A stretch of 64,000 bases of DNA from Microterricola viridarii. GTDB lineage: Bacteria; Actinomycetota; Actinomycetes; Actinomycetales; Microbacteriaceae. A program made the position numbers and the translations under genes. Location of the stretch: NCBI RefSeq assembly GCF_001542775.1, contig NZ_CP014145.1:3472001-3536000 (forward strand), given 5' to 3'. Below, piece after piece: positions 51,197 to 59,508 of the stretch. Every line of letters begins with the position of its first letter. The first letter of the stretch is position 1. The notes beneath the pieces are model-generated. The model had not been told where the DNA came from. It saw nothing but the letters and a program-made list of their open reading frames with translations, and ran no database searches.

Positions 51197-53732
51197 GCAG
51201 GGCAAACCGGCGGCATCGGGCGATCATGAGCACCCGGATGTCGCTGGCGCCGACGGGGCGGCCAGCCCCGCCCCGGCGGCCGAGCCCGTCTTCGGCAGCG
51301 CCGAGTGGCTGCTCGCGCAGCTGAACGGCGACCGCAAGCCGAACGTCGCGCCGCGGAGCCCGCTGCTGCCGCCCGAGCCGGCAGCCAGCCCTGAGACAGC
51401 CCCGCCACCCACTGCCGCTCCGGTCGTGCCGCCGGCCGCGCCGACCCCGGCCGCCGCGACGCCGACCGCAGTGCAGCCGGTCGTCCCGGCCGCTCCGGCA
51501 GCTCCGGTAGCTCCGACTGCTGCGCAGCCCGCTGCGCCGGCCCCGCTTGCACCGCCCGTCGCCGCCCCGGCGCGCGACTACGCCGCAGCCGACTACTCCG
51601 CGTCTCGCTCGGCCCAGCCTGACTTCTTCGAGCTCGCGCCCGCTGTCGAACCCGCTGTCGAACCTGCTGTCGAGCCAGCCGTCGCCCCCGTCGCCGAGCC
51701 CGTCGCCCCCGTCGCCGAGCCCGTCGCCCCCGTCGCGCAGCCTGCCGCCGACACCTCGGCGCTCGGTGAGACCCAGCCGTTCATGGACGTGTTCCCGGTC
51801 GCCGCCCGTCGCGCCGAGCCTGCCTCGCAGGCCGACACCGCGCCGATCGCGGGCGCACCCGTCGATGCCACGGAACCCACCCAGCGGATGTTCAAGACCC
51901 CGGCACCCCCGCTCGTCGCGCCGCCCGCGAAGCCCGCCGCAGCCGCTGCACCCGCAGCCGCACCTGCGCCGGTCGCGCCACCCGCACCCGCGCCGCTCGT
52001 GCCGCCCGCCGCGCCCGCACCGCTGGTGCCGCCGGTCGCCGAGGAGCGCCGCGACGCCGCCGTGCCACCGCTCGACCAGTCGTTCACCGCGGCAATCCTG
52101 CTCCCCGTCGAGGGCGTCGAGTCCTTCTTCAACGACGAGTACCCCGACGACTACGACGACCTCGACGGCGACGACGAGCTCGCTGAGCCAACCGGCCCCG
52201 TGTTCCAGTGGGGCCTGACGCCGGGTGCCCCGGCCGCCGAGCAGGCTGCGGATGCCGTCATCCCGGCCGCCGAGGAGCCCGCCCCCGCCGTGGAGCCCGC
52301 CCTCGCCGCGGAGCCCACCCCCCTCGTGGCCCCGGCCGTGGAGCCAATTCCGTTCGTTGCCGCGGCCCCCGCCGCGCCACCGGTCGCACCCGCTCCGCTG
52401 GCCGCTCCCGTAGCTCCGGCAGAGCCGGCAGCACCGATCGTGCCCGCGTTCTTCGCCCGCGTGACCGGCGCCGCCGATCCCAGTGAACCCGCGCCCGCCG
52501 AACCCGCACTCGCCGAACCCGCACCCGCCGAGCCAGCAGCCGTTGAGCTCGAGCCCGTCGAGCCCGAGCCGACCGAGGCCGTGGCCGCTCCGCACGGCGC
52601 CGACGACGCTGCCGACAGCAGCGGCGACGACGAGGTCACCTCCGACGACCTCCTCGCCGAGTGGTTCGCCGCGAGCCTGCCCGGCGCCGAGCGCCCCGCC
52701 GCGCCCGCGACCGACACCGCCGGCGAAGACGCTGAGGACGCTGCGCACCAGCTCGCGGACGAGGCGCCCACCGTTGCTCTTCCGCTCACGCCGCCGCCGC
52801 TGATCGCCCCGCCTGCACCGAGCGCGGTTCCGCTCGCGGTTCCCGGGGTCACCGCCCAGCCGACTGTTGCTCAGCCGACTGTTGCTCAGCCGACGGTTGC
52901 CCAGCCGACGGCCCAGGCAACACCGGCCGCGACTCCGCCGCCGGCCTATTCCGCCGGCGCGGCATTCACCCCCGTCTTCGGCGCCCCGCGGGCACAGGGT
53001 GCCCAGCCGGGCTCGAATGCCGCAGCAACGCCGCACCGCAGTGCGGCCCCCGCTTCGGCACTGGCATCCGCACCCGCCGCGGGCCCGCAGAACCCGAGCG
53101 GCCCTGGCGGCCCTGGCTCTACCGGGGTGGGCCGCCCGCCGGCCCGCCCGGGCAAACCGCCGCGTGGACTCGTGATCGCGCTCATCGCGCTGGTCGCCGT
53201 CGCCGTGCTCGTCGGCTTGTTCGTGCTCGGCACGAAGTTGCCCGCGCTGTTCGGAACGGCCCCGGCACCCGCACCGACCGCATCCGCCAGCTCGGAGCCC
53301 GTCCAGGCAGAACCGACGCCGCCCCCGGCCCCGACCGCCGCTCAGCCGGCCGGCGAGCACGCCTGGGATGCGCTGTTCGGTGGCGAGTGCCTCGACCCGT
53401 TCACCACCCCGTGGGCAGAGACGTTCACCGTCGTCGACTGCGCTGCGCCGCACGCGGCCCAGCTGGTCTACCGCGGCAGCTTCGGCGGCGACGCCAGCAC
53501 CCCGTTCCCGGGCGAGGCGGACCTCGCCAGTCAGATCACCACGCTCTGCCAGGCTCCAGGAGTCATCGACCTCGCCGCGGCCGCCTCCTTCGGTCAGCTG
53601 CAGACCGTTGGCTCGTTCCCCGTCACCGAGGAACAGTGGACCGCCGGGCAACGCAATTACTACTGCTTCGCGAACCAGGTGAGCGGGGAACCGCTCACCG
53701 GCAGCGTCGCCGGGCCGGGCCCGGCTGCATGA
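51189..53732 (+). CDS. Very long Pro/Ala-rich protein with one membrane span and a septum-formation-like C-terminal domain
   Basis: This 847-residue protein has a disordered cytoplasmic region of about 650 residues rich in Pro, Ala, Val and Glu. It carries tandem units such as VEPAVEPAVEPAV, VAEPVAPVAEPVAPVA and VAQPTVAQPTVAQPT. Two short motifs with Trp (FGSAEWLLAQLNG, DLLAEWFAASLPG) and FQWGLTPG stand out. One span lies near 660-682 (LVIALIALVAVAVLVGLFVLG). The outer domain has cysteines in FGGECLDPF, TVVDCAAPH, LCQAPG and YYCFA, like the actinobacterial Septum_form domain. A role at the envelope or septum is inference. pyrE overlaps its start. Confidence 0.72.
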   Translation: MPEQGKPAASGDHEHPDVAGADGAASPAPAAEPVFGSAEWLLAQLNGDRKPNVAPRSPLLPPEPAASPETAPPPTAAPVVPPAAPTPAAATPTAVQPVVPAAPAAPVAPTAAQPAAPAPLAPPVAAPARDYAAADYSASRSAQPDFFELAPAVEPAVEPAVEPAVAPVAEPVAPVAEPVAPVAQPAADTSALGETQPFMDVFPVAARRAEPASQADTAPIAGAPVDATEPTQRMFKTPAPPLVAPPAKPAAAAAPAAAPAPVAPPAPAPLVPPAAPAPLVPPVAEERRDAAVPPLDQSFTAAILLPVEGVESFFNDEYPDDYDDLDGDDELAEPTGPVFQWGLTPGAPAAEQAADAVIPAAEEPAPAVEPALAAEPTPLVAPAVEPIPFVAAAPAAPPVAPAPLAAPVAPAEPAAPIVPAFFARVTGAADPSEPAPAEPALAEPAPAEPAAVELEPVEPEPTEAVAAPHGADDAADSSGDDEVTSDDLLAEWFAASLPGAERPAAPATDTAGEDAEDAAHQLADEAPTVALPLTPPPLIAPPAPSAVPLAVPGVTAQPTVAQPTVAQPTVAQPTAQATPAATPPPAYSAGAAFTPVFGAPRAQGAQPGSNAAATPHRSAAPASALASAPAAGPQNPSGPGGPGSTGVGRPPARPGKPPRGLVIALIALVAVAVLVGLFVLGTKLPALFGTAPAPAPTASASSEPVQAEPTPPPAPTAAQPAGEHAWDALFGGECLDPFTTPWAETFTVVDCAAPHAAQLVYRGSFGGDASTPFPGEADLASQITTLCQAPGVIDLAAAASFGQLQTVGSFPVTEEQWTAGQRNYYCFANQVSGEPLTGSVAGPGPAA

Positions 53733-53770
53733 CCCTCGTCATCCTGTAGTCCCCGAGTTAGAGGAGCACC

Positions 53771-54790
53771 ATGTCAGAGACCTTCGCCCGCCTCGTCGTG
53801 GTGGGCTCGCTCAACGTCGACAGCACGAGCTATGTTGAACATTTCCCCGCCCCGGGTGAGACCGTCGAGAGCACCGGTTTCGCCGTCGCGCTCGGCGGCA
53901 AGGGCACCAACCAGGCCGTCGCCGCGCACCTCGCCGGCGTACCCACCCGGTTGATCGCCCGCGTCGGCGACGACAGCTCCGGCGATTTCGCGTTGCAGAC
54001 CCTCACCGCGCTCGGCCTGCCCACGCAGGGCGTCGGTCGGCTTCCCGGCATCACCACCGGTGTCGCCCAGATCACCGTCGCCGGCTCCGGCGAGAACACC
54101 GTCATCGTCACCGCCGGCGCCAACGGGCAGCTCGACGCCGAGCTCGGCCCGGCCGACACCGAGGCGATCGCGGCGGCCGAGCTGCTGCTCAGCCAGGGCG
54201 AGATTCCCGCACCGACCATCGAGGCGCTGGCCGCCACGGCCCGCGAGGCGGGCACCCGTTTCGTGCTCAACCTCGCTCCGCCCATCGCCATCGACGCCGC
54301 TGCCCTGGCCGGCTGCGACCCGCTCGTCGTCAACGAGCACGAGGCGCGCGCCGTCGGGTTGGTCCCGGATGCCGCGGCCGCCGACGGCGCGGAGCCCTCG
54401 ATCGAGCGCTGGCTGGAGCTCGCGGCATCCGCCGTCGCAGCCGGCCGTTGCCGCTCCCTCGTCATCACGCTCGGTTCGGCCGGGGCCGTCGCGGCCGACG
54501 CCGACGGAAGCTGGCACCGGCAGGCGCCGCGGGTCACTCCCGTCGACACCACCGGCGCGGGGGACTGCTTCACCGGCACGCTCGCCGCTTTCCTCGCCGA
54601 GGGGCGCGGACTGGCCGAGGCGACCGGCCTCGCCGCCGCCGCCGGGGCCCTCTCCGTGCAGGGTCGCGGTACGGTCGGTTCCTACGCCGGGCGCGACGCG
54701 GTGCTCGCCTTCGCGGCCGAGCATGGGCTGGCCGGCCCCGGTCTGGACGGCACTGGTCTGACCGACACCGCCACGGTCGAAGCGCGCTGA
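53771..54790 (+). CDS. rbsK: Ribokinase (PfkB family)
   Basis: This 339-residue sugar kinase phosphorylates ribose or a similar pentose with ATP. PfkB motifs are GGKGTNQAVAAHLAG near residue 38 and DTTGAGDCFTGTLAAFLAEG with the catalytic aspartate. VGSLNVDSTSYVEHFPAPGET is the N-terminal substrate strand. GAGGAG precedes the ATG. A nucleoside hydrolase gene follows 7 bases on, which indicates recovery of ribose freed from nucleosides. Confidence 0.9.
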   Translation: MSETFARLVVVGSLNVDSTSYVEHFPAPGETVESTGFAVALGGKGTNQAVAAHLAGVPTRLIARVGDDSSGDFALQTLTALGLPTQGVGRLPGITTGVAQITVAGSGENTVIVTAGANGQLDAELGPADTEAIAAAELLLSQGEIPAPTIEALAATAREAGTRFVLNLAPPIAIDAAALAGCDPLVVNEHEARAVGLVPDAAAADGAEPSIERWLELAASAVAAGRCRSLVITLGSAGAVAADADGSWHRQAPRVTPVDTTGAGDCFTGTLAAFLAEGRGLAEATGLAAAAGALSVQGRGTVGSYAGRDAVLAFAAEHGLAGPGLDGTGLTDTATVEAR

Positions 54791-54797
54791 GCCGGCC

Positions 54798-55730
54798 ATG
54801 ACGATCCCGCTGATCCTCGACTGTGACCCCGGCCACGATGACGTCTTCGCGATCTGGCTGGCCGCGGGCAACCCCGCGCTCGAGCTGCGCGCCATCACCA
54901 CGGTCGCCGGCAACGGCACTCTGGTGCACACGACGCTGAACGCGCGGATCGCCTGCACCGTTGCCGGCATCACGGGCGTTCCGATCGCCGCCGGCGCCGA
55001 CCGGCCGCTGGTCAAGCCGCTGGCGACGGCCGAGTGGATCCACGGCGAGAACGGACTCGGCGGCCCCGAGCTGCCGGAGCCGACCGTGCCGCTCGACCCG
55101 CGCAGCGCCGTCGAGCTGATGGCCGACACCCTGCTGGCATCCGCGGAGCCCGTCGCGATCGTCGCCACCGGGCCGCTCACCAACGTCGCAACCCTGGTGC
55201 GCGACCGGCCGGACGTGCTCGACCGCATCCGCGAGGTGGTCTGGATGGGCGGAACCACCGAGCGCGGCAACGTCACCCCGTACGCCGAGTTCAACGCCTG
55301 GGTCGACCCCGACGCCCTCGCGATCGTGCTGGCCAGCGGCATCCGCTTCACCATGGTCGGGCTCACCGTCACCCACCAGGCGATGGTGACGGATGCCGTG
55401 CGCGACGCCGTCGCGGGCGTCGGAAACCGCACAGGGGCCTTCGGCGCCGAACTGCTGGACTTCTTCCGGCAGATGAACCAGCTCTCGCTCGGACTGCCGG
55501 ACGGCCCGCTGCACGACCCCGTCGCGGTGGCCGTGCTCGCCGACCCCGAGACCGTCGGCAGCGTGTTCACCCGGCTCGACGTCGAACTCGCCGGCACCGA
55601 GACGCTCGGCGCCACCAGCGTCGACCTGGTCGGCATCCTGGAGCGCGAGCCGAACGCCCACGTCGCCCTCGAACTCGACGTGCCCCGCTTCTGGCGGCTC
55701 ATCACCGACGCCGTCGCCACCCTCGCCTGA
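54798..55730 (+). CDS. Nucleoside hydrolase (inosine-uridine type)
   Basis: This 310-residue enzyme hydrolyses the N-glycosidic bond of ribonucleosides. The calcium-binding motif LILDCDPGHDDVFAIWLA is complete. VAGNGTLVHTTLNA, ATGPLTNVATLVRDRPDV, VWMGGTTERGNVTPYAEFN and the late HDPVAVAVLADP fit the IUNH family. It is in one unit with ribokinase. The base it frees could enter the pyrimidine route at 20652-31285, about 24 kb away. Exact base preference is not readable. Confidence 0.92.
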   Translation: MTIPLILDCDPGHDDVFAIWLAAGNPALELRAITTVAGNGTLVHTTLNARIACTVAGITGVPIAAGADRPLVKPLATAEWIHGENGLGGPELPEPTVPLDPRSAVELMADTLLASAEPVAIVATGPLTNVATLVRDRPDVLDRIREVVWMGGTTERGNVTPYAEFNAWVDPDALAIVLASGIRFTMVGLTVTHQAMVTDAVRDAVAGVGNRTGAFGAELLDFFRQMNQLSLGLPDGPLHDPVAVAVLADPETVGSVFTRLDVELAGTETLGATSVDLVGILEREPNAHVALELDVPRFWRLITDAVATLA

Positions 55731-55863
55731 GCACTTGGACAAAGTGCGTGGAAATCGCGCACAATCAACGCAACAGTCGCGCATTATGATGAACACGCCG
55801 GACGAACTGGACTGAAAGCAGCGGATTTCGAAACGGACTGCGTCATCGTCCATACTCGGATTC

Positions 55864-56598
55864 GTGAACGCTGAAGCCGCCCTCGCCATCCCTGCCTCGA
55901 TCGACGGACTCGAATTCGTCATGATCTCCTCCTCGGGGAGCGCCGTCTCCGACGAGTCGCCGACGCGCTTCCGCTACCAGCAGCTCGGTCAGATGATCTG
56001 GGGCGCCTACATCGGCGACACCGTGCAGCTCGGCCGTTTCGTCGGCCGCCGCGACGGCGACGTCGTCACGATCTGCTTCGCCCACAAGCCCATCGACGGC
56101 GGCGAGGTCGTGCTCGGCATGGCAGAGAGCACCCTGCGCCGGGCGGATGACGGCAAGCTCTACCTCGACGAGGTCTTCGAGAAAGACGGCGAACCGCACG
56201 TGAGCGCCTGCGTCGAGGTCGAGCCGCTTGCCGCATGGCCGGCCCTGGACCCGGCGCACACCAGTGAGCCGCGCATGGACGGCACCGCCTTCGTGCTGAA
56301 GAGCTCCACGGCCAGCACCGTCAGCGACAACCCGACCCGCTTCGAGTTCAACGAGAACTCCGGCATCATCTGGGGCGAGTACTTCGGCGACACCGTCACC
56401 GGCGGCCGCTGCGTCGGCCGCTACAGCGACGGCGTGCTGCAGGAGTACTTCGTGCACCACGTCGTGGCCAGCGACGCGACCCTGCTCGGCGACAGCACCA
56501 CCACGATCAAGCCCGTCGAAGACGGTCGCTTCGAGCTGATCGAGGACTTCGTGCTGGACGGCGTGCCCGGCTTCAGCGTCTGCGTGCAGGTCGACTGA
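55864..56598 (+). CDS. Two-repeat protein of unknown function
   Basis: This 244-residue protein consists of two related halves (about 15-122 and 134-243). Each half has F-V-x-x-S-S-x-x-S-x-V-S-D, then I-W-G-x-Y-x-G-D-T-V, then G-R-x-V-G-R, and ends x-S-x-C-V-x-V. Single-domain relatives of about 110 residues, often misnamed n-acetylglutamate synthase, share this beta-rich pattern. I see no catalytic signature. It starts with GTG after a region with its own small palindrome (GCACTT-GGACA-AAGTGC at 55731-55747). It is monocistronic. Confidence 0.78.
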   Translation: MNAEAALAIPASIDGLEFVMISSSGSAVSDESPTRFRYQQLGQMIWGAYIGDTVQLGRFVGRRDGDVVTICFAHKPIDGGEVVLGMAESTLRRADDGKLYLDEVFEKDGEPHVSACVEVEPLAAWPALDPAHTSEPRMDGTAFVLKSSTASTVSDNPTRFEFNENSGIIWGEYFGDTVTGGRCVGRYSDGVLQEYFVHHVVASDATLLGDSTTTIKPVEDGRFELIEDFVLDGVPGFSVCVQVD

Positions 56599-56618
56599 GT
56601 CGACCGGCGCCACCGCGG

Positions 56619-57084
56619 GGTTTCGACAGGCTCAACCAGCGGGCAACTCCCGCGCGGCGGGGTTGGCTTCGGTCGCAAGCTCCCTCGAGCCAGCGGGAGT
56701 GCTCCGGTGGTCGCGTAGGCTCGCGACCGCTGCTCTTCCGGTGGTCGAGTAGGCCCGCTAGGGCCGTATCGAGACTCTGGCATGGCCGGAAACTGACCCT
56801 GGTGCGAGGTCTCGATACGCTCGTTCCTCGCTACTCGACCAGCGGGTGACGCGGGGTTGGCTTGCGGTCGCAAGCTCCCTCGAGCCAACGGGAGTGCTCC
56901 GGTGGTCGAGTAGGCCCGCGAGGGCTGCTCTTCCGGTGGTCGAGTAGGCCCGCTAGGGCCGTATCGAGACCCTGGCACGGCCGGAAACTGAGCCTGGTGC
57001 GAGGTCTCGATACGCTCGTTCCTCGCTACTCGACCAGCGGGTGACGCGGGGTTGGCTTGCGGTCGCAAGCTCCCTCAAGCCAAC
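56619..57084. repeat. Composite repeat block with a 194-bp tandem duplication
   Basis: The block starts with a family C copy (56619-56643). Family A copies then start at 56662, 56856 and 57051, spaced 194 and 195 bases. Between them lie paired family B elements (GGTCGAGTAGGCCCGC...GGCCGTATCGAGAC and GGTCTCGATACGCTCGTTCC...CTACTCGACCAGCGG). So a composite A+B unit is duplicated in tandem with a partial third copy. It fills most of the 528-base gap 56599-57126 between convergent genes. No gene is seen. Confidence 0.88.
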
Positions 57085-57126
57085 GGGAGGGCGTCTCGAG
57101 GGTCGCATCCGCTGACCGGCTACGGG

Positions 57127-57714
57127 CTAGCCGCTGAGGCTGGCGCGGCTCGGGTTCGCTCGGGTGAACCGGGTCATGCCCAGCTGAGTGCCGCTCTGCT
57201 CCCGCGACGGCAGGTCGGTTGGCAGCAGGTAGGGCCGCTGGAACACCTCGTCGAGCACGAGAACGGTCTCCACCGACTTCACCTCGGCCAGAGCAGCCAG
57301 CACCCCGATCACGAAGTCGTGGATCGCGCCGACCTCGTCGCCGCGGATCAGCAGCATGGCGTCGTGCTCGCCGGTCGTGATGCGGCACGACTCGATCTCG
57401 GTCATCTCGGTGATCTTGCTGCGGAAACTCTCCCAGGACTGCGGGTGCACCGAGAGGAACACCAGCGCGCAGATTCCGAGGCCGGCCTTCGCCGGGTCGA
57501 TCTGCGCCGTGAAGCCGGTGATGACGCCATCCGTCATCAGCTGCTCCACCCGGGTGTACACATTTGCGCGTGAGACGTTCACCCGTTCTGCGAGTGCAGA
57601 CATTGATATTCGTCCGTTATCTCGCAGTTCAGCCAAGATTTTCAGATTGATCTCGTCGAGTGTGCGCGGTGATTGTCCAGAGTGGTCCTGAGCGCTCTGA
57701 GCTTTGCTAGACAT
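57127..57714 (-). CDS. Lrp/AsnC-family transcriptional regulator
   Basis: This 195-residue regulator has an Lrp helix-turn-helix (LDEINLKILAELRDNGRISMSALAERVNVSRANVYTRVEQL) whose core is LAERVNVSRANVYTRV. An RAM ligand domain follows (GLGICALVFLSVHP, ITTGEHDAMLLIRG). I chose ATG 57714, preceded by GGGGAAGG at a good distance. An ATG 21 bases upstream leaves that site inside the gene. It diverges from the dipeptide importer and probably controls it in response to an amino acid. Confidence 0.88.
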   Translation of the reverse strand: MSSKAQSAQDHSGQSPRTLDEINLKILAELRDNGRISMSALAERVNVSRANVYTRVEQLMTDGVITGFTAQIDPAKAGLGICALVFLSVHPQSWESFRSKITEMTEIESCRITTGEHDAMLLIRGDEVGAIHDFVIGVLAALAEVKSVETVLVLDEVFQRPYLLPTDLPSREQSGTQLGMTRFTRANPSRASLSG

Positions 57715-57910
57715 AATGTTTGGCCTTCCCCTCATTGGTGGCGCATTATCTGTAACAGGCTGGCTTTGATTGGACAGACTAGCGCCGATTGTGCAAATGT
57801 CATGCGAAGCCGTCCAAGTGTTTCGGACGGTGGAGCCGGTCGCCCCACACAGAGACGTGTGTGAAGCGGCGCTCGGCGCCCGCCCCGCAGTTCATGAGAA
57901 GGAGTTCACC

Positions 57911-59494
57911 GTGCGCACCAAGATTCGCTACGTCGCTACAGCTCTCGGGCTGAGCGCAACGCTCGCCCTCGTTGGTTGCGCCGCAACCGCTCCGGAAGGC
58001 GGAAGCGGCAGCGGCAGCGCTCCGACGAGCATCGTCATCGACACCGCGTTCACCCTCGAGACGGCCGACCCGGGTCGCAACTACGTGCCGACCGGCTACA
58101 TGGTCTCCAAGGCGCTCTACGAGACGCTCCTCGACTTCGCCGGCTCGGACGAGAGCACCGCCGTTCCCGGGCTCGCCAGCTACACCCAGAACGACGACGC
58201 CACCGTGTTCACCTTCACGCTGGCCGACGGCCGCGTCTTCTCCGACGGCACCCCCGTCACCGCCGACGACGTCGTGTTCTCGCTGAACCGCGTCAAGGGC
58301 ATGACCGAGAGCAAGGCCAACTTCCTGATGGAGGGCATCGAGGTCGCCAAGGTCGACGACAAGACCGTCGAGCTCAGCACCGCGACCCCGTCGCTCAAGC
58401 TGCCCGCGTTGATGACCAACCCGTCGCTCGCGATCCTCAACTCCAAGGTCGTCATCGAGAACGGTGGCACCACCGACAACTCCGACGCCGCCGAGAAGTT
58501 CCTCAACGGCACCTCCGCCGGCTCGGGCCCGTACATCCTCGACTCGCTCAGCGTCGAGTCGCAGGTCGTGCTCACCGGCAACGAGAAGTACAACGGCGCA
58601 GAGGACATCGACTTCGACCGCGTCGTCATCCGCAACGTCTCCGAGAGCGCCACCCAGAAGATGAACCTCGAGGGCGGCGACTCCCAGGTGGCCGTCGACC
58701 TCAGCGGCGACCAGGTTGCCGGCCTGAGCGGCGGGGTCAGCGTCACCTCCGGCCCCTCGGCCCAGACCATCTTCCTGCTGCTGAACCAGAACCCCGAGAT
58801 CGCCGGCGTCACCGCCAACCCCGAGTTCGCCTCGGCCGTGCGCTACGCCCTGGACTACCCGAAGCTGCTCGAGCTGGCCGGTGCCGGTTCAGAGCAGGCC
58901 ACGGGCGTCATCCCGCCGTCGTTCCTCGGCGCGCTGACCGACGGCGTCAAGCAGGACCTCGCCGCGTCCAAGGCGGCCCTCGCGAAGTCCGGTTACGCCG
59001 GTGAGACGATCACCCTCGAGTACCCGAACGACTACCCGGTCGGCGGCGTGAGCTTCACCCCGCTCGCCGAGCGCATCCAGTCGCAGCTGGCGGATGCCGG
59101 CATCACCATCGCCCTCGCCCCTGCACCCTTCACCACGCAGATCGACGAGTACGTCAACGGCCGCGAGGCGTTCAGCATCTGGTTCTGGGGCCCGGACTAC
59201 GCCGACTCGGCCAACTTCCTGCCGTTCCAGGCCGGAGCCAAGGTCGGCCTGCGCGCCGGCTGGACCGCCGAGATGGCGCCGTCCATCGTCGAGCTGGCCA
59301 CCGCGGCCGAGACCGCGACCAGCATGGAAGCCCGTGAGGGCGCCTTCAGCGACTTCGCGACCGCGCTGCAGAAGCAGGGCCCGTTCGTGCCGCTGATCGT
59401 GCCCGGCTCCAACATCGCCACCGCCGACTACATCACCGGCGTCAACTACAACTCGACGTGGACGATGGACATCGCCGAGTTGCAGGCTAAGTAG
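57911..59494 (+). CDS. Peptide/dipeptide ABC transporter binding lipoprotein (family 5)
   Basis: This 527-residue binding protein has a lipobox (LALVGCAATAP, cysteine near 23). Family 5 features are DPGRNYVPTGYMVSKALYETL, TFTLADGRVFSDGTPVTADDVVFSLNR and FSIWFWGPDYADS. It starts with GTG, preceded by AAGGAG. An operon of two permeases and two ATPases follows. Cargo may be di- or oligopeptides, though the family also carries other solutes. The Lrp-type regulator at 57127 diverges from it. Confidence 0.92.
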   Translation: MRTKIRYVATALGLSATLALVGCAATAPEGGSGSGSAPTSIVIDTAFTLETADPGRNYVPTGYMVSKALYETLLDFAGSDESTAVPGLASYTQNDDATVFTFTLADGRVFSDGTPVTADDVVFSLNRVKGMTESKANFLMEGIEVAKVDDKTVELSTATPSLKLPALMTNPSLAILNSKVVIENGGTTDNSDAAEKFLNGTSAGSGPYILDSLSVESQVVLTGNEKYNGAEDIDFDRVVIRNVSESATQKMNLEGGDSQVAVDLSGDQVAGLSGGVSVTSGPSAQTIFLLLNQNPEIAGVTANPEFASAVRYALDYPKLLELAGAGSEQATGVIPPSFLGALTDGVKQDLAASKAALAKSGYAGETITLEYPNDYPVGGVSFTPLAERIQSQLADAGITIALAPAPFTTQIDEYVNGREAFSIWFWGPDYADSANFLPFQAGAKVGLRAGWTAEMAPSIVELATAAETATSMEAREGAFSDFATALQKQGPFVPLIVPGSNIATADYITGVNYNSTWTMDIAELQAK

Positions 59495-59508
59495 AAGGAC
59501 CCTCCAGC

